A stretch of DNA of 64,000 nt from Marinigracilibium pacificum (GTDB lineage: Bacteria; Bacteroidota; Bacteroidia; Cytophagales; Cyclobacteriaceae), in the NCBI RefSeq assembly GCF_012926615.1, contig NZ_JABBNU010000006.1:124001-188000 (forward strand). Reading direction: 5' to 3'. The notes beneath the pieces are model-generated. The model saw only the letters and a program-made list of their open reading frames with translations, did no database searches and was not told where the DNA came from. The position numbers and the translations under genes were made by a program. Positions 27,770 to 36,405 of this stretch are shown piece by piece. Position 1 is the stretch's first letter; each line of letters starts with the position of its first letter.

Positions 27770-27783
27770 ATTGGTCAACCAAT
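27770..27783. promoter_or_regulatory. operator-like palindrome ATTGGT-CA-ACCAAT
   Basis: A 14-bp site with 6-bp perfect arms and a 2-bp centre, 20 bp upstream of the regulator's ATG. It closely resembles the operators of the uronate regulators UxuR/ExuR (TTGGTnnACCAA), suggesting autoregulation. Confidence 0.55.
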
Positions 27784-27961
27784 TTATGCATCTTATTTTT
27801 TTAATCAAAATATTGTTTTAAAAAATTTCTAATATTTTTTCATTTATTGGGTTAAAAGTTGCTAGAATGAAATTTTTGATGGGTCAAATATTTTAACATT
27901 TTAATTTATCAGGATTTTTAATAAAGTTTTTTCATCTGGTTAGGTATTGTTCTAATAGTGG

Positions 27962-27971
27962 TGGTGTACCA
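27962..27971. promoter_or_regulatory. second TGGTnnACCA site
   Basis: TGGTGTACCA, same arms as the site at 27770 with 190 bp between them. Followed by AAT as in the first site. No gene start is close by on either strand except the regulator. Confidence 0.4.
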
Positions 27972-28031
27972 ATAAAGGAATAAAATCAATTATTAGCTGG
28001 ATGCTTGCTTGAAGATGGAATTGCTAATGAT

Positions 28032-28132
28032 TTAAAATAATGGATTGTCAGGGTTTTTCAAGTATCTGTGGGGATGGTGGATGCTATAAAATAAAAAACT
28101 CCAACCATGAAAGTTGAAGCTTCTGTGATCCC
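28032..28132. repeat. truncated tRNA-unit repeat, copy B (no tRNA)
   Basis: Matches the middle of copy C (AAAATAATGGAnTGTCAGGG..., GTATCTGTGGGGATGGTGG, the terminator hairpin) and ends at TTCTGTGATC, the last bases before and into the 3' end of the tRNA gene. The tRNA body is missing and replaced by unrelated sequence. The region 27751-28484 holds no gene. Confidence 0.65.
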
Positions 28133-28446
28133 ATGGCGAGCTAAAAAGCTGTCAGGGCTAGTCCGCTGTGGTACTGACGAAGCTTACATATTCTAATATT
28201 CAAATAGATTGATTAGTATCAAGATGGTTTACTTGAAGTTAATTTATAAGCTTGTCAGCACTGAAATTTGAATATAATTAATAAAAATAAAACTGATTAT
28301 TTTATTAATCAGGTTGTCCCTTAGTGACCCATGACGAATCCTATCCTTCTCTAAAGTGTATTATTTAGTAGTTGAAGCTGTAAATTATTATAAAATAATG
28401 GACTGTCAGGGTTTTTTAAGTATCTGTGGGGATGGTGGTTGCTATA

Positions 28447-28481
28447 AAATAAAAAAGCTCCAACTATGAAAGTTGAAGCTT
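28447..28481 (-). terminator. tRNA-Lys transcription terminator
   Basis: Stem 28455-28465 with 28471-28481, 5-nt loop, then a T-rich run on the minus strand. Same structure as at 2416-2447. Confidence 0.75.
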
Positions 28482-28484
28482 CTG

Positions 28485-28557
28485 TGATTCCGCTGGGGCT
28501 CGAACCCAGGACCCTCTCCTTAAAAGGGAGATGCTCTACCAACTGAGCTACGAAATC
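28485..28557 (-). tRNA. tRNA-Lys(TTT), second copy
   Basis: 73 nt identical to the gene at 2451-2523, with full cloverleaf, anticodon TTT and no encoded CCA. Confidence 0.95.
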
Positions 28558-28625
28558 GTTTAATTTTAACGTAAATTAAGGTGCCAGGCCTTGTTTTAGT
28601 AAGCGTCTTTCCCTTAATTGCGATG

Positions 28626-28633
28626 CAAAAATA
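28626..28633 (-). promoter_or_regulatory. -7 element of tRNA-Lys copy C
   Basis: TATTTTTG on the minus strand fits TAnnTTTG. It lies at the same distance and next to the same GATGCAAA context as in copy A, while the surrounding sequence has diverged. Between it and the tRNA, AATTAAGG (28574-28581) pairs with CCTTAATT (28612-28619). Confidence 0.45.
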
Positions 28634-28649
28634 AGCACTGGAAGGTAAA

Positions 28650-29387
28650 ATGCCACACTTAAGAATTATAATTTTATTATTTTTTTCTGTCACTTTGTTG
28701 AAAGCACAAAGTGAAGAGGTTAAAACTGAACCAAATAAGATTTTGCAAGAAGCTGATACTCTGTTTGTTCAGGGTAAATATACCGATGCTTATAAGCTAT
28801 ATGAAAAACTTTATTTGGAGGAAGAAAAATTTTCAAATTCGATGATTTTGAAGATGGCTTACATCAAGGAAGCTCTTCAGGAATATCCGGAAACTCTCTA
28901 TCTTCTTGGTGTGGCTTATGACAAGACACATAATAATATCATCAGGGAGCATATGGCTAAAATAGCTGATGAAAATAAATTCAGGGGCTATAGTGTCGAT
29001 TCAGACTCTGCTTTAGTGTCATTTTATCAGCGATATAAGAATTTTATTATTCTTGTTAACCTTTCAATAATATTCTTACTAGTAGTATTGATTAGAGTAG
29101 AGAAGAAGAAGAACAAAACCTTTCCAATAGCTTCATCAATATTTTTCTTTGTATTCCTGGCAATAATGGCTGTTCAGGTTAATTTTTTAAAACCGATCAA
29201 AAAAGGAGTAATCTTTGACGAACGTACCTTCATTATGGATGGTCCTTCATCAGGAGCAGATCTGATCGAGACTGTCTCATCAGGACATCAGGTAGAGATA
29301 ATCGACGAGGAGGATGTATGGGCGAAGATCAAATGGAATGGGACTGAAGCCTATGTAAAGAAAAAATCTTTGAGATATATGATTTGA
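28650..29387 (+). CDS. TPR and SH3-like domain membrane protein
   Basis: 245 aa. Signal peptide (LLFFSVTLLKAQ), a TPR-like region at about 30-100 (ILQEADTLFVQGKYTDAYKLYEKL), two transmembrane helices (about 128-146 and 156-174) and a C-terminal bacterial SH3 domain (about 185-245) ending AYVKKKSLRYMI. This layout resembles BatE-type proteins of Bacteroidota, but the other bat genes are absent here. Likely membrane-anchored envelope protein; partner unknown. GGAAGGT precedes the ATG. Confidence 0.7.
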   Translation: MPHLRIIILLFFSVTLLKAQSEEVKTEPNKILQEADTLFVQGKYTDAYKLYEKLYLEEEKFSNSMILKMAYIKEALQEYPETLYLLGVAYDKTHNNIIREHMAKIADENKFRGYSVDSDSALVSFYQRYKNFIILVNLSIIFLLVVLIRVEKKKNKTFPIASSIFFFVFLAIMAVQVNFLKPIKKGVIFDERTFIMDGPSSGADLIETVSSGHQVEIIDEEDVWAKIKWNGTEAYVKKKSLRYMI

Positions 29388-29566
29388 TGGGATAACAATT
29401 CCATACTTCATATTGTCCGGCTCTTCATTTACTACGTTTCCATCAGCAAAATTTAATAATTCAGGATTTACCAACTGACTTGGGATTATATTAGTGTTGT
29501 TTGCATGCAACCATTTTATAGGATTTTGCATCAACCATATATGTAAAGTCCTTGATTATTAATGCT

Positions 29567-30733
29567 ATGAGCGAACGACTTCATTATATTGACTGGTTGA
29601 GAATTCTTGCCTTCATGACTCTCATAATTTTTCATTGTGCTGTGCCATTTGTTGAGCATTATTCTTGGGAAATTAATAATGAAGAGACTTCTCCCTGGAT
29701 TACCAGAATAATATGGTGGACTCACCAATGGCGTTTACCTTTGCTGTTTTTTATTTCCGGAGTTGGAGTTCGGTTTTCTTTAAAGCGTCGGACTGTTGCC
29801 AGGTTTTTTGGAGAACGCACATTAAGACTGCTGGTTCCTTTGGCTTTTGCCATGTTTTTTATTACCCCGGTACAGGTTTATTTTGACTGGATGCAAAAGG
29901 GTAGGATAGATATGAGCTATTGGGACTTTTATCCGCAGGTTTATGATATTGTTCCATATCCCGAAGGAGCCTTCACATGGAGTCATATGTGGTTTGTAGC
30001 ATATTTGTTTGTGTTTACTATCTTGTTATTACCGTTATTTTCCTTGTCAAAGATTGATTGGTTTAACAGGTTAAAACCTGCTTTCAATAGGTTGTTTTCT
30101 AAACCCGTGTCAGTATTACTTTTAAGCATACCATTTATTTTATTCTACTTTACCTTATTTATCGACTGGCCTCAACAAGGAAGTTTGATTGATGACTGGT
30201 TTGTATTTCTGAGTTCGATAACCTTTTATTTCTTTGGATTTGCACTTAGTTCGATAAAGTCCTTTTGGGAGTCATGTTTGAAGTATAGGAAACTGTATCT
30301 GACTATAGCCCTTACAATGGTAGTAGTTTTATTTATCAGATATTTCTGGAACTGGGAAGAGCTGAGACCGAAGGAACAAAATCTTGATCTATATATTTTC
30401 GGATTTCTAGATGGAGTCCATATCTGGACAATCATTCTTTCATGCATTGGTCTGGCCATGAGGTATTTGAATTACTCAAATTATTATCTGGGTTATCTGA
30501 ACAAGGCGATTTATCCGTTTTATATAACCCATCAGGCTGTAATAGTGGCATCAGGGTATTACATTCTCCAGTTGGATATCAGCATTGCAGTCAAGTTGAT
30601 CATGCTAATCATAATCTGTATATCGAGCATCTGGATTCTGTATCATTTCATTATAAGGAAGACAGCAATCACTAGATTGTTATTCGGAATGAAATGGAAA
30701 GAAGGGGGGAAGCATATAGTGCTTGTTCCTTGA
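29567..30733 (+). CDS. acyltransferase 3 family membrane protein
   Basis: About 388 aa with roughly ten transmembrane helices. The N-terminal signature RLHYIDWLRILAFMTLIIFH (with catalytic-type His) and LLFFISGVGVRFSL are typical of acyltransferase family 3 (OpgC/OafA-like), which move acyl groups onto surface sugars. ATG at 29567 is preferred over the TTG at 29552 because MSERLHYIDWLR matches family starts. Acceptor unknown. The 180 bp upstream have no clear gene. Confidence 0.8.
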   Translation: MSERLHYIDWLRILAFMTLIIFHCAVPFVEHYSWEINNEETSPWITRIIWWTHQWRLPLLFFISGVGVRFSLKRRTVARFFGERTLRLLVPLAFAMFFITPVQVYFDWMQKGRIDMSYWDFYPQVYDIVPYPEGAFTWSHMWFVAYLFVFTILLLPLFSLSKIDWFNRLKPAFNRLFSKPVSVLLLSIPFILFYFTLFIDWPQQGSLIDDWFVFLSSITFYFFGFALSSIKSFWESCLKYRKLYLTIALTMVVVLFIRYFWNWEELRPKEQNLDLYIFGFLDGVHIWTIILSCIGLAMRYLNYSNYYLGYLNKAIYPFYITHQAVIVASGYYILQLDISIAVKLIMLIIICISSIWILYHFIIRKTAITRLLFGMKWKEGGKHIVLVP

Positions 30734-30764
30734 ATTTCAAATAGTTTGAAAAGCATCTAAGATA

Positions 30765-31277
30765 CTACTTCAGCCTTTTTCCCTGGGTGGTAAACGATAA
30801 GCCTTGCTGGCCATAGGTAGAGATCATCACCGCTTCAAAAAGCGGTTCGTAAGTGTTAGGTTTAATGCTCCAGTCAAAGATAAAGTTACCTCCGGTTCCA
30901 CCTTCCCTGTCTTCTTCTTTTATAATGATTTCAACAGTTTCCATAGGAGCAATGTAGATTGTCTTCTTAAAATAGGTTCTAATGGATTTTCCGTGGGTAT
31001 CAAAGTATTCCGCTTTGGTGATGTAGAGTGTGTCTGAAGCATTCATATTCCGCAGGCTAATCGTTGCGGTCAGATCATGAGTGCGGTGCTCTGTCTGGCT
31101 GTAAATTTGAGAATAGACTGATAAATAGCTCTGGCCATTAATTAATGAATCTTGTGGAGATAAATCAGTAGTTCTCAGGTCCCAGTTTACCGGATTAACC
31201 GTTGCATAAGTAGACTTTTCTTCCTGGCAGGAAAGTGTGGTTAGCATTAGGAGGAAAATCAAGGAAAGATTCTTCAT
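30765..31277 (-). CDS. DUF3124 family lipoprotein
   Basis: 170 aa. Lipoprotein signal MKNLSLIFLLMLTTLSC with Cys at 17. The body shows the DUF3124 core GQSYLSVYSQIYS, THDLTATISLRN and YFDTHGKSIRTY, ending with EEDREGGTGGNFIFDW. Function of this family is unknown; it is exported and lipid-anchored. Convergent with the acyltransferase gene. Confidence 0.78.
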   Translation of the reverse strand: MKNLSLIFLLMLTTLSCQEEKSTYATVNPVNWDLRTTDLSPQDSLINGQSYLSVYSQIYSQTEHRTHDLTATISLRNMNASDTLYITKAEYFDTHGKSIRTYFKKTIYIAPMETVEIIIKEEDREGGTGGNFIFDWSIKPNTYEPLFEAVMISTYGQQGLSFTTQGKRLK

Positions 31278-31342
31278 AAATGAATTAATTATCAGAGCCC
31301 GGGAAATAACTATTATAAGCCTTATAATAATTAGCTGTCTAT

Positions 31343-31362
31343 AAAAATACCCTAAAGGGGTA
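31343..31362 (-). terminator. weak intrinsic terminator
   Basis: TACCC/GGGTA 5-bp stem with 5-nt loop, followed on the minus strand by five T. It lies between the DUF6882-like gene and the DUF3124 gene on that strand. Confidence 0.35.
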
Positions 31363-31509
31363 GACTTTGCAAATGGTGATCAGGGGTGAAATTGAACAGA
31401 GTGAGTGTGTTAGCAAGAGTTGAGGAGGAACTGCCCCAATATTCTAAATGGATTCTCATCTGTGAATATACTTTTTTTATTGAACGGGGTGAAATCCCTG
31501 CTTTTTATT

Positions 31510-31553
31510 AAAAGTTTGTGGTTACGCTATCGCTAAACTACGGAGAGAGGGGG
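31510..31553. repeat. CGCTATCGCTAAAC hairpin repeat, copy 1
   Basis: Imperfect hairpin AAGTTTGTGGTTACGC / GCTAAACTACGG followed by a G-run. Just downstream of the minus-strand DUF6882-like gene. Related copies are at 33708, 45559, 46433, 48072 and 48676. Confidence 0.55.
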
Positions 31554-31566
31554 TATTAACTATCTT

Positions 31567-32313
31567 TTAAATTTTCCCATTCAGGGATTTCAATCTACCT
31601 ATCTCATCAAACTCTGCAACTATGACTTTGTTATTCTTTCTTCCTTCAATCTTGTTTTCAGCGATATTTAATTTGAAATTTCGATCAATTAAGTAATTGA
31701 TAAATGCATTCTTGTGACTTAACTCTACTCCGCTAATTAATTGAGGGAAATTCGTTAACACTTTTTCGGGTTTGTTTTCATCAATTTCCGGGATTTTGGG
31801 ATCGTCAATTGTTACGACTAGAGTTCCTTGTCCATAATTAGCACAGTAGTAACTTTTTGAGTTGAAAATTCCACAAGCCATCATGCCTATTCTGTGTTCA
31901 AATCCTTCATCAACATAAAAATGTGCATCTGTCAATTCCTTAATATTTCTTTCTTCTCCAATTTCTTTTAGTTGATTAGATTGAATTAATAATTTCTCGG
32001 GCATTCCACTTTTAGTATTTGCCCATCCCCACATCCAGGAATTGTTATTAAATGCTAGTGAGCCAATTATTTGAATTGGAAATTCTAAGGATCCAAAGAA
32101 AATACTTCCTTTGCCCATATCAAGGTTCCAAGAATTTGATCCGATCACTTCGCCAAAAATCATTTGTTTCTCAAAAGATAGTCCTGCATTCTGTTCGACC
32201 ATATCATCGAAGTTCTTGAATTCACCTTTTTGAAGAGTATTAAAATTTGAATCATCCATTTGAGGTTCTTTCTCAGGTTTCCCTCCTCCAAATAATTTTT
32301 TAAATATGCTCAT
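31567..32313 (-). CDS. DUF6882-like protein (cassette 1)
   Basis: About 248 aa from MSIFKKLFGGGK; the longer frame from 32358 would run into the repeat unit, so the ATG at 32313 is chosen. Motifs SNSWNLDMGKGSIFFG, NNSWMWGWAN and ACGIFNSKSYYCANYGQG recall DUF6882, a family of cytosolic proteins of unknown role. Its start lies 18 bp from the attC-like repeat at 32332. Confidence 0.6.
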   Translation of the reverse strand: MSIFKKLFGGGKPEKEPQMDDSNFNTLQKGEFKNFDDMVEQNAGLSFEKQMIFGEVIGSNSWNLDMGKGSIFFGSLEFPIQIIGSLAFNNNSWMWGWANTKSGMPEKLLIQSNQLKEIGEERNIKELTDAHFYVDEGFEHRIGMMACGIFNSKSYYCANYGQGTLVVTIDDPKIPEIDENKPEKVLTNFPQLISGVELSHKNAFINYLIDRNFKLNIAENKIEGRKNNKVIVAEFDEIGRLKSLNGKI

Positions 32314-32331
32314 CAGTTTGATTTTAGGTTT

Positions 32332-32486
32332 GCCAACGAGTAAATAACCACAACTCAATTGCGCTTATTTCTTATATATTGTCTGTTGTTTTGTTGTTAA
32401 TAAATCCTTTAAAAAATGCCCATAATCAGGTTGAACTAATCATGACAGTAGAAAAATAAAGCTTTTGATATCAAAAGCCAATATTT
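32332..32486. repeat. attC-like repeat unit U1
   Basis: Begins CCAACGAG next to the cassette-1 start and ends the attC-like part with GTTGTTTTG near 32390. The inner part is TTGCGCTTATTTC. The tail continues to a perfect 18-bp palindrome GCTTTTGATATCAAAAGC at 32461-32478. The whole 32341-32486 stretch recurs almost unchanged at 33499-33643. Nothing else is seen up to 32642. Confidence 0.65.
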
Positions 32487-32642
32487 ACTTTGAATTATAC
32501 TCGATAGTAACTGGATATTTTCTCTAGCTGGTTTATTAACGGGTTAAAGTTTTTCTTAAGTTGTATTTTAGTGGCCAGTCAGGGGATGGACCAAGGAGAA
32601 GTAATCAAACTCTTTGTCTAAATTAAAATTTAATGAAAATAA

Positions 32643-33461
32643 TCACTTTGGTTCAATGAAGTTTATTTGTGAAGTAGCTCCCAAATCATGACTATCCTGT
32701 ACAATTATTGGGTATTTATTTAAATGTGATTGGTGGATAATGAAACTTTTATAACCTTCATTATTACATATATAAACATCAGGATTGCTTTCATAAGAAT
32801 ACATGATATATTGACCATCATTAATGTTGATCATATTATCGAATGCTTTGATGTCAGATATTTTTATTGCGGTCCCACCACTTTCTTCCATATTATTATA
32901 AGAAATGAGTTTTGTATCTGAAATAGTAAAACCAATAGACATAAACTCACTCTTTTCAATAAAGAAAACAAAGTCATCACCACCAATATTCTTTATTTCC
33001 AACCAATGACCATTTAATAAGGCACTATTTACACTAGATGTTTTATTTGATCTATTGTAGTCAAACCGATATAGATTAAGTAATTGCTTATGAAAAATTG
33101 AATTTTTATTATAATCAATAAAGGTGAAAATATGTTGGTCAGGATCGTCTCCATATCTTTCTGCTCCTAATAACCTGATTGAATCATTAGGGATATCATT
33201 ATGGACTTTAATGAAGTTTTCAAAATCCAGATAATTAAATTCTGATGCTGTTCTGATTTTTTCTTCAGCTAATAGCTTATTCAAAGAGTCAATTTTTTTC
33301 CAAAATTGGTTTTCCAAATCTTCGATCTCACTTAAATGTCTAGTATTTAGACTATCCAGATTAAATGCTCCAAATTTGGCTGTTTTATTTTCTAGTTGAT
33401 TCTCCTTGTTTGGTGTGCAAGACATCAATACTAACAGCAGAAGCCATATCGAATTTTTCAT
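32643..33461 (-). CDS. hypothetical lipoprotein (cassette 2)
   Basis: 272 aa. Signal MKNSIWLLLLVLMSC with lipobox Cys at 15, then a polar linker with a coiled-coil-like stretch (LSEIEDLENQFWKKIDSLNKLL, about 45-66) and a beta-rich domain with no family recognised. The start is 29 bp from U2. Confidence 0.55.
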   Translation of the reverse strand: MKNSIWLLLLVLMSCTPNKENQLENKTAKFGAFNLDSLNTRHLSEIEDLENQFWKKIDSLNKLLAEEKIRTASEFNYLDFENFIKVHNDIPNDSIRLLGAERYGDDPDQHIFTFIDYNKNSIFHKQLLNLYRFDYNRSNKTSSVNSALLNGHWLEIKNIGGDDFVFFIEKSEFMSIGFTISDTKLISYNNMEESGGTAIKISDIKAFDNMININDGQYIMYSYESNPDVYICNNEGYKSFIIHQSHLNKYPIIVQDSHDLGATSQINFIEPK

Positions 33462-33490
33462 TTCATTTTTAGTTTAAAAAGTTTGTAATT

Positions 33491-33643
33491 GCAACGAATA
33501 AATAACCACAACTCAATTGCGCTTATTTCTTATATAATGTCTATTGTTTGGTTGTTAATAAATCCTTTTAAAATGCCCATAACCAGGTTGAACTAATCAT
33601 GACAGCCGAAAAATAAAGCTTTTGATATCAAAAGCCAATATTT
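33491..33643. repeat. attC-like repeat unit U2
   Basis: GCAACGAA...ATTGTTTG outer ends and the same tail as U1, including the 18-bp palindrome at 33618-33635. It lies just upstream of the cassette-2 start. Confidence 0.65.
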
Positions 33644-33707
33644 TAATTGATTTAAACTCGATGGGACTAGATGTAATCAGAGATTATATTCCCAGACTTT
33701 TTATTAT

Positions 33708-33748
33708 AAGTTCGAATTTAGGCTATCGCTAAACTCTGAATAACGGGG
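33708..33748. repeat. CGCTATCGCTAAAC hairpin repeat, copy 2
   Basis: AAGTTCGAATTTAGGCTATCGCTAAACTCTGAATAACGGGG in two arms, immediately 3' of the next minus-strand gene. The region 33462-33768 holds only U2 and this hairpin. Confidence 0.55.
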
Positions 33749-33768
33749 AAAGGATTTTCAAAATCAAT

Positions 33769-34668
33769 TCATTTCACTTTATTATTGATAGAAGGAATTA
33801 ATATCATTATAAAGAAAACAAATGCTCCAATACCAAAAGAAGCGATAATCCAATTGAACTTAATTTCTGTTTGATCAACAAATGGTTCATATACTGGCTC
33901 AAGGATAATCAATTTATCTAGATTATTATTTTTCTGTCCCCTCATGACAGCTTTAATATAACCTTCTTGATCATTTGTGTTTGATACAAATTGTAAGTAT
34001 TCGAAGTTTGAGAAATTATATTGTTTGAACTTTTGATCGTTTTGTTTTTGGAAGATATCCCAATTTTCAAATTTTCCATTATCATTTGCTTTTCCTGTCA
34101 TGAAAGACTCAAATTTGAAACAATACCAGTACATATGATTTGCCAGGTCAATTTTTTTATCATTTTCAACAATAGGAACTACATAGTAAGTAGTGAAATC
34201 TAAATGTGAACCATACCGACCACCTGGACGGGAGGTAATGTGGGTTTTTGCATGCTTTATCGAAACATTAAAATCACTAATTAAATAGCAATCTTTATTG
34301 TTAACTTCAATTATCTCTTGAGGAGTTTCAATTTGTCTTAGTTGTCTGAATGAGGAATCAATATAATGTAGTGATATCAAAGTTGGGAAGATAATAGATA
34401 GTGCAGCGGTTATAAGATAAATGAAATGCCCTTTGTTATAGCTGCTTCTGATATTCAATAATCTTATTCTTTTTCTGAGCAATATCATAATAAGAATTAT
34501 TGGAAATGATATTGGAATCCAAAAGTCTAATATTTCCTTATTTAAATTTAGAATACCAAGTTTGTAATCAAAATACCATCTAAATGTTGGGTAGCCAATT
34601 ATAAAGCAAATAGCTATTATTAGATATCTTGAATAGATGTATTTTATTTTAGTTGATATTTCATTCAT
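33769..34668 (-). CDS. hypothetical membrane protein (cassette 3)
   Basis: 299 aa. Three transmembrane helices in the first 105 residues, an extracytoplasmic or cytoplasmic domain (about 115-265) with LDFTTYYVVPIVEND, and one C-terminal helix. No family recognised. No attC-like repeat is seen in its 5' flank. Confidence 0.5.
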   Translation of the reverse strand: MNEISTKIKYIYSRYLIIAICFIIGYPTFRWYFDYKLGILNLNKEILDFWIPISFPIILIMILLRKRIRLLNIRSSYNKGHFIYLITAALSIIFPTLISLHYIDSSFRQLRQIETPQEIIEVNNKDCYLISDFNVSIKHAKTHITSRPGGRYGSHLDFTTYYVVPIVENDKKIDLANHMYWYCFKFESFMTGKANDNGKFENWDIFQKQNDQKFKQYNFSNFEYLQFVSNTNDQEGYIKAVMRGQKNNNLDKLIILEPVYEPFVDQTEIKFNWIIASFGIGAFVFFIMILIPSINNKVK

Positions 34669-34840
34669 TTAGTTTTATCGTATTTTTAAATGGGATTTGA
34701 CAAAATTTAAAATATTATGATTTCAATTACTTTAATATGGTCTGATCTCTGACGGACCAAAGAGAGATGAAAGGTTATTTATTGAAAACCTGATCTCTTG
34801 TTTATAGGCTGTTTGAAATTGTAATTATTTAAGTAGTCTA

Positions 34841-35124
34841 TCACAGGCTTTCCTTCTTATCAATTATTCCAACATGATAGTTATCCTCATCAAGCAAAAT
34901 TCTAATTGCGTATGCTAATCTATCCTCAGGAGTTGGTCCGTCCCGCCATTTACCTAGACTAAGCACTCCATTTACAACTTTTTTTATGGCCAATTGTAAA
35001 CTGACAATAGTATACAGCATGTGCATTACAATTATTATAAACGAATGTTGTTAGCCGTACTGTTTTATAATCGCAGCAATTGCTGTCATAAATGTAAGGT
35101 TCTTCAAATTCGATTTCGATCATT
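34841..35124 (-). pseudogene. small conserved protein broken at an A7 run
   Basis: Reading from ATG 35124 gives MIEIEFEEPYIYDSNCCDYK...VYYCQFTIGHKK, then a quick stop. A second frame, open at the same place, continues VVNGVLSLGKWRDG...DEDNYHVGIID to a stop at 34841. Removing one A from the run of seven (34979-34985) joins both into one ~93-aa protein. The A7 run makes either a true frameshift or a read error plausible. The joined protein resembles small Bacteroidota proteins that I cannot name. Confidence 0.5.
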
Positions 35125-35252
35125 TATTACTTGTTTGCCTGGTAATACAATAGGTATTTGCATAATATTAAAGGGTGACTATTAACATTTTTGTCTCCAA
35201 AAGACAGTTTTTTGATCTATTGGCTTCCAATTTATGGCTTCGAGCTAGAATC

Positions 35253-36101
35253 CTAATTTTTAATTTTCCTTTTTTGTTGATCTTCGCTTATTTTATCGAC
35301 AATACTCATAGGTATCACTGTCAGTTGATCTTTTTCACAATTCCAGATTTTTAAATATTTTTGCGAAACAACATTGTGAGTTTTCCAGTTAGTAAATTTC
35401 TCATATAACATTAGTGTACAAATATCCGTTGCCGTTATAAAATCGCCTGTATCTGGTAAATGATTGTGCATAGTGCCTTCAATATCGGATTCTTCTAAAT
35501 TCTCATATTCTATTGGGATAATGTTTTTATGTAATTGCTTTTTGTTTATTAGCTCATTGTTTTTATTAAATCTTAGAAGATAATCATTTCCAAAAATCAC
35601 AACACCACTTTGTTTCGGCCCTGTCAATATGTAAACTTTCTTTTCTTGATTATTGATTAAAGGAATAATGTTTGGGTTGGTATTTTGATAGAATTTATAA
35701 AATCCATCTTCATTTGATTGCAGGTCAATTAATGCAATTTTTCTTATTTGGTATAGATCGTTCTCCAGGTTTGAAAATTTTCTTTCTGTAAAGTTTAATT
35801 TGGCATTTGATATCTCATATGTGCTATCAAAAGAGATAGTGCCAATTACTTTTGGATTTTCCTCTCTAGAGAAGAATATGCATTTGGTAGTGTCTTTAAC
35901 TAAATATGAAAAGTATCCACCAATATTTGTGGTCTCTTTATAATTTTCTAAAAATATGTCTGTGCCATACCAAGAAGCCATTTCTGATTTGTAAAGAAGT
36001 TTACCTTCTTCGACGATAGGTTGTGCTTTTTTTGTAAGGTTTTCTTGACAAAATAAACAGCAGGAAAAAAACATAAGAATTAAAGTATAATATTTCTTCA
36101 T
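35253..36101 (-). CDS. secreted hypothetical protein with JAMM-like motif
   Basis: 282 aa. Signal peptide MKKYYTLILMFFSCCLFC; mature part beta-rich, with SREENPKVIGTISFDS near 84 and HNHLPDTGDFITATD near 215. The latter resembles the HxHx(7)Sx2D motif of JAMM metallopeptidases but with one extra residue and Thr in place of Ser, so enzymatic function is not claimed. No family recognised. Confidence 0.5.
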   Translation of the reverse strand: MKKYYTLILMFFSCCLFCQENLTKKAQPIVEEGKLLYKSEMASWYGTDIFLENYKETTNIGGYFSYLVKDTTKCIFFSREENPKVIGTISFDSTYEISNAKLNFTERKFSNLENDLYQIRKIALIDLQSNEDGFYKFYQNTNPNIIPLINNQEKKVYILTGPKQSGVVIFGNDYLLRFNKNNELINKKQLHKNIIPIEYENLEESDIEGTMHNHLPDTGDFITATDICTLMLYEKFTNWKTHNVVSQKYLKIWNCEKDQLTVIPMSIVDKISEDQQKRKIKN

Positions 36102-36405
36102 TTATTAGATGTTGAAATTGTGTAAAAAGGTATTTAAGAGTTGTCTGAGCTCTTTATTTATAAGATTTGTTTATTTAGCTGATAAATTAATTCTTGTTTC
36201 AATAATACCTCTATGTATGATCATATCAAAAGAAATTTTTGTTTTATGTTTCAGCAACCAAATATTAACCTATTAGAAATAATTACTTTAATTGTGTGAT
36301 GTTTACTTGAAATTATATAGGCTTTTGGTCTTGCTAATAATGTAATAGGAATTGCTTTTTAAAGCCGGTAAAATATCTGATTTTGGTTAGTGGCTATTAT
36401 TGCTT
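36102..36405. other. intergenic region, no gene seen
   Basis: AT-rich, stops in all frames, no attC-like or hairpin repeat recognised. It separates the cassette-type genes from the MarR group. Confidence 0.4.

Larger units (their letters stand above)
28324..28557. repeat. tRNA-Lys repeat unit, copy C
   Basis: Same order and orientation as copy A at 2289-2523, including the terminator and tRNA-Lys. The part from ATGGAnTGTCAGGG to GTGGTGG is closer to copy B than to copy A. Confidence 0.75.

Noticed and set aside
29280-29534. 84-aa reverse-strand ORF overlapping the TPR/SH3 gene
   Set aside because: It overlaps the SH3 coding end by about 100 bp and has no upstream promoter or partner. The first ~50 residues look protein-like, so a remnant is possible but not supported.
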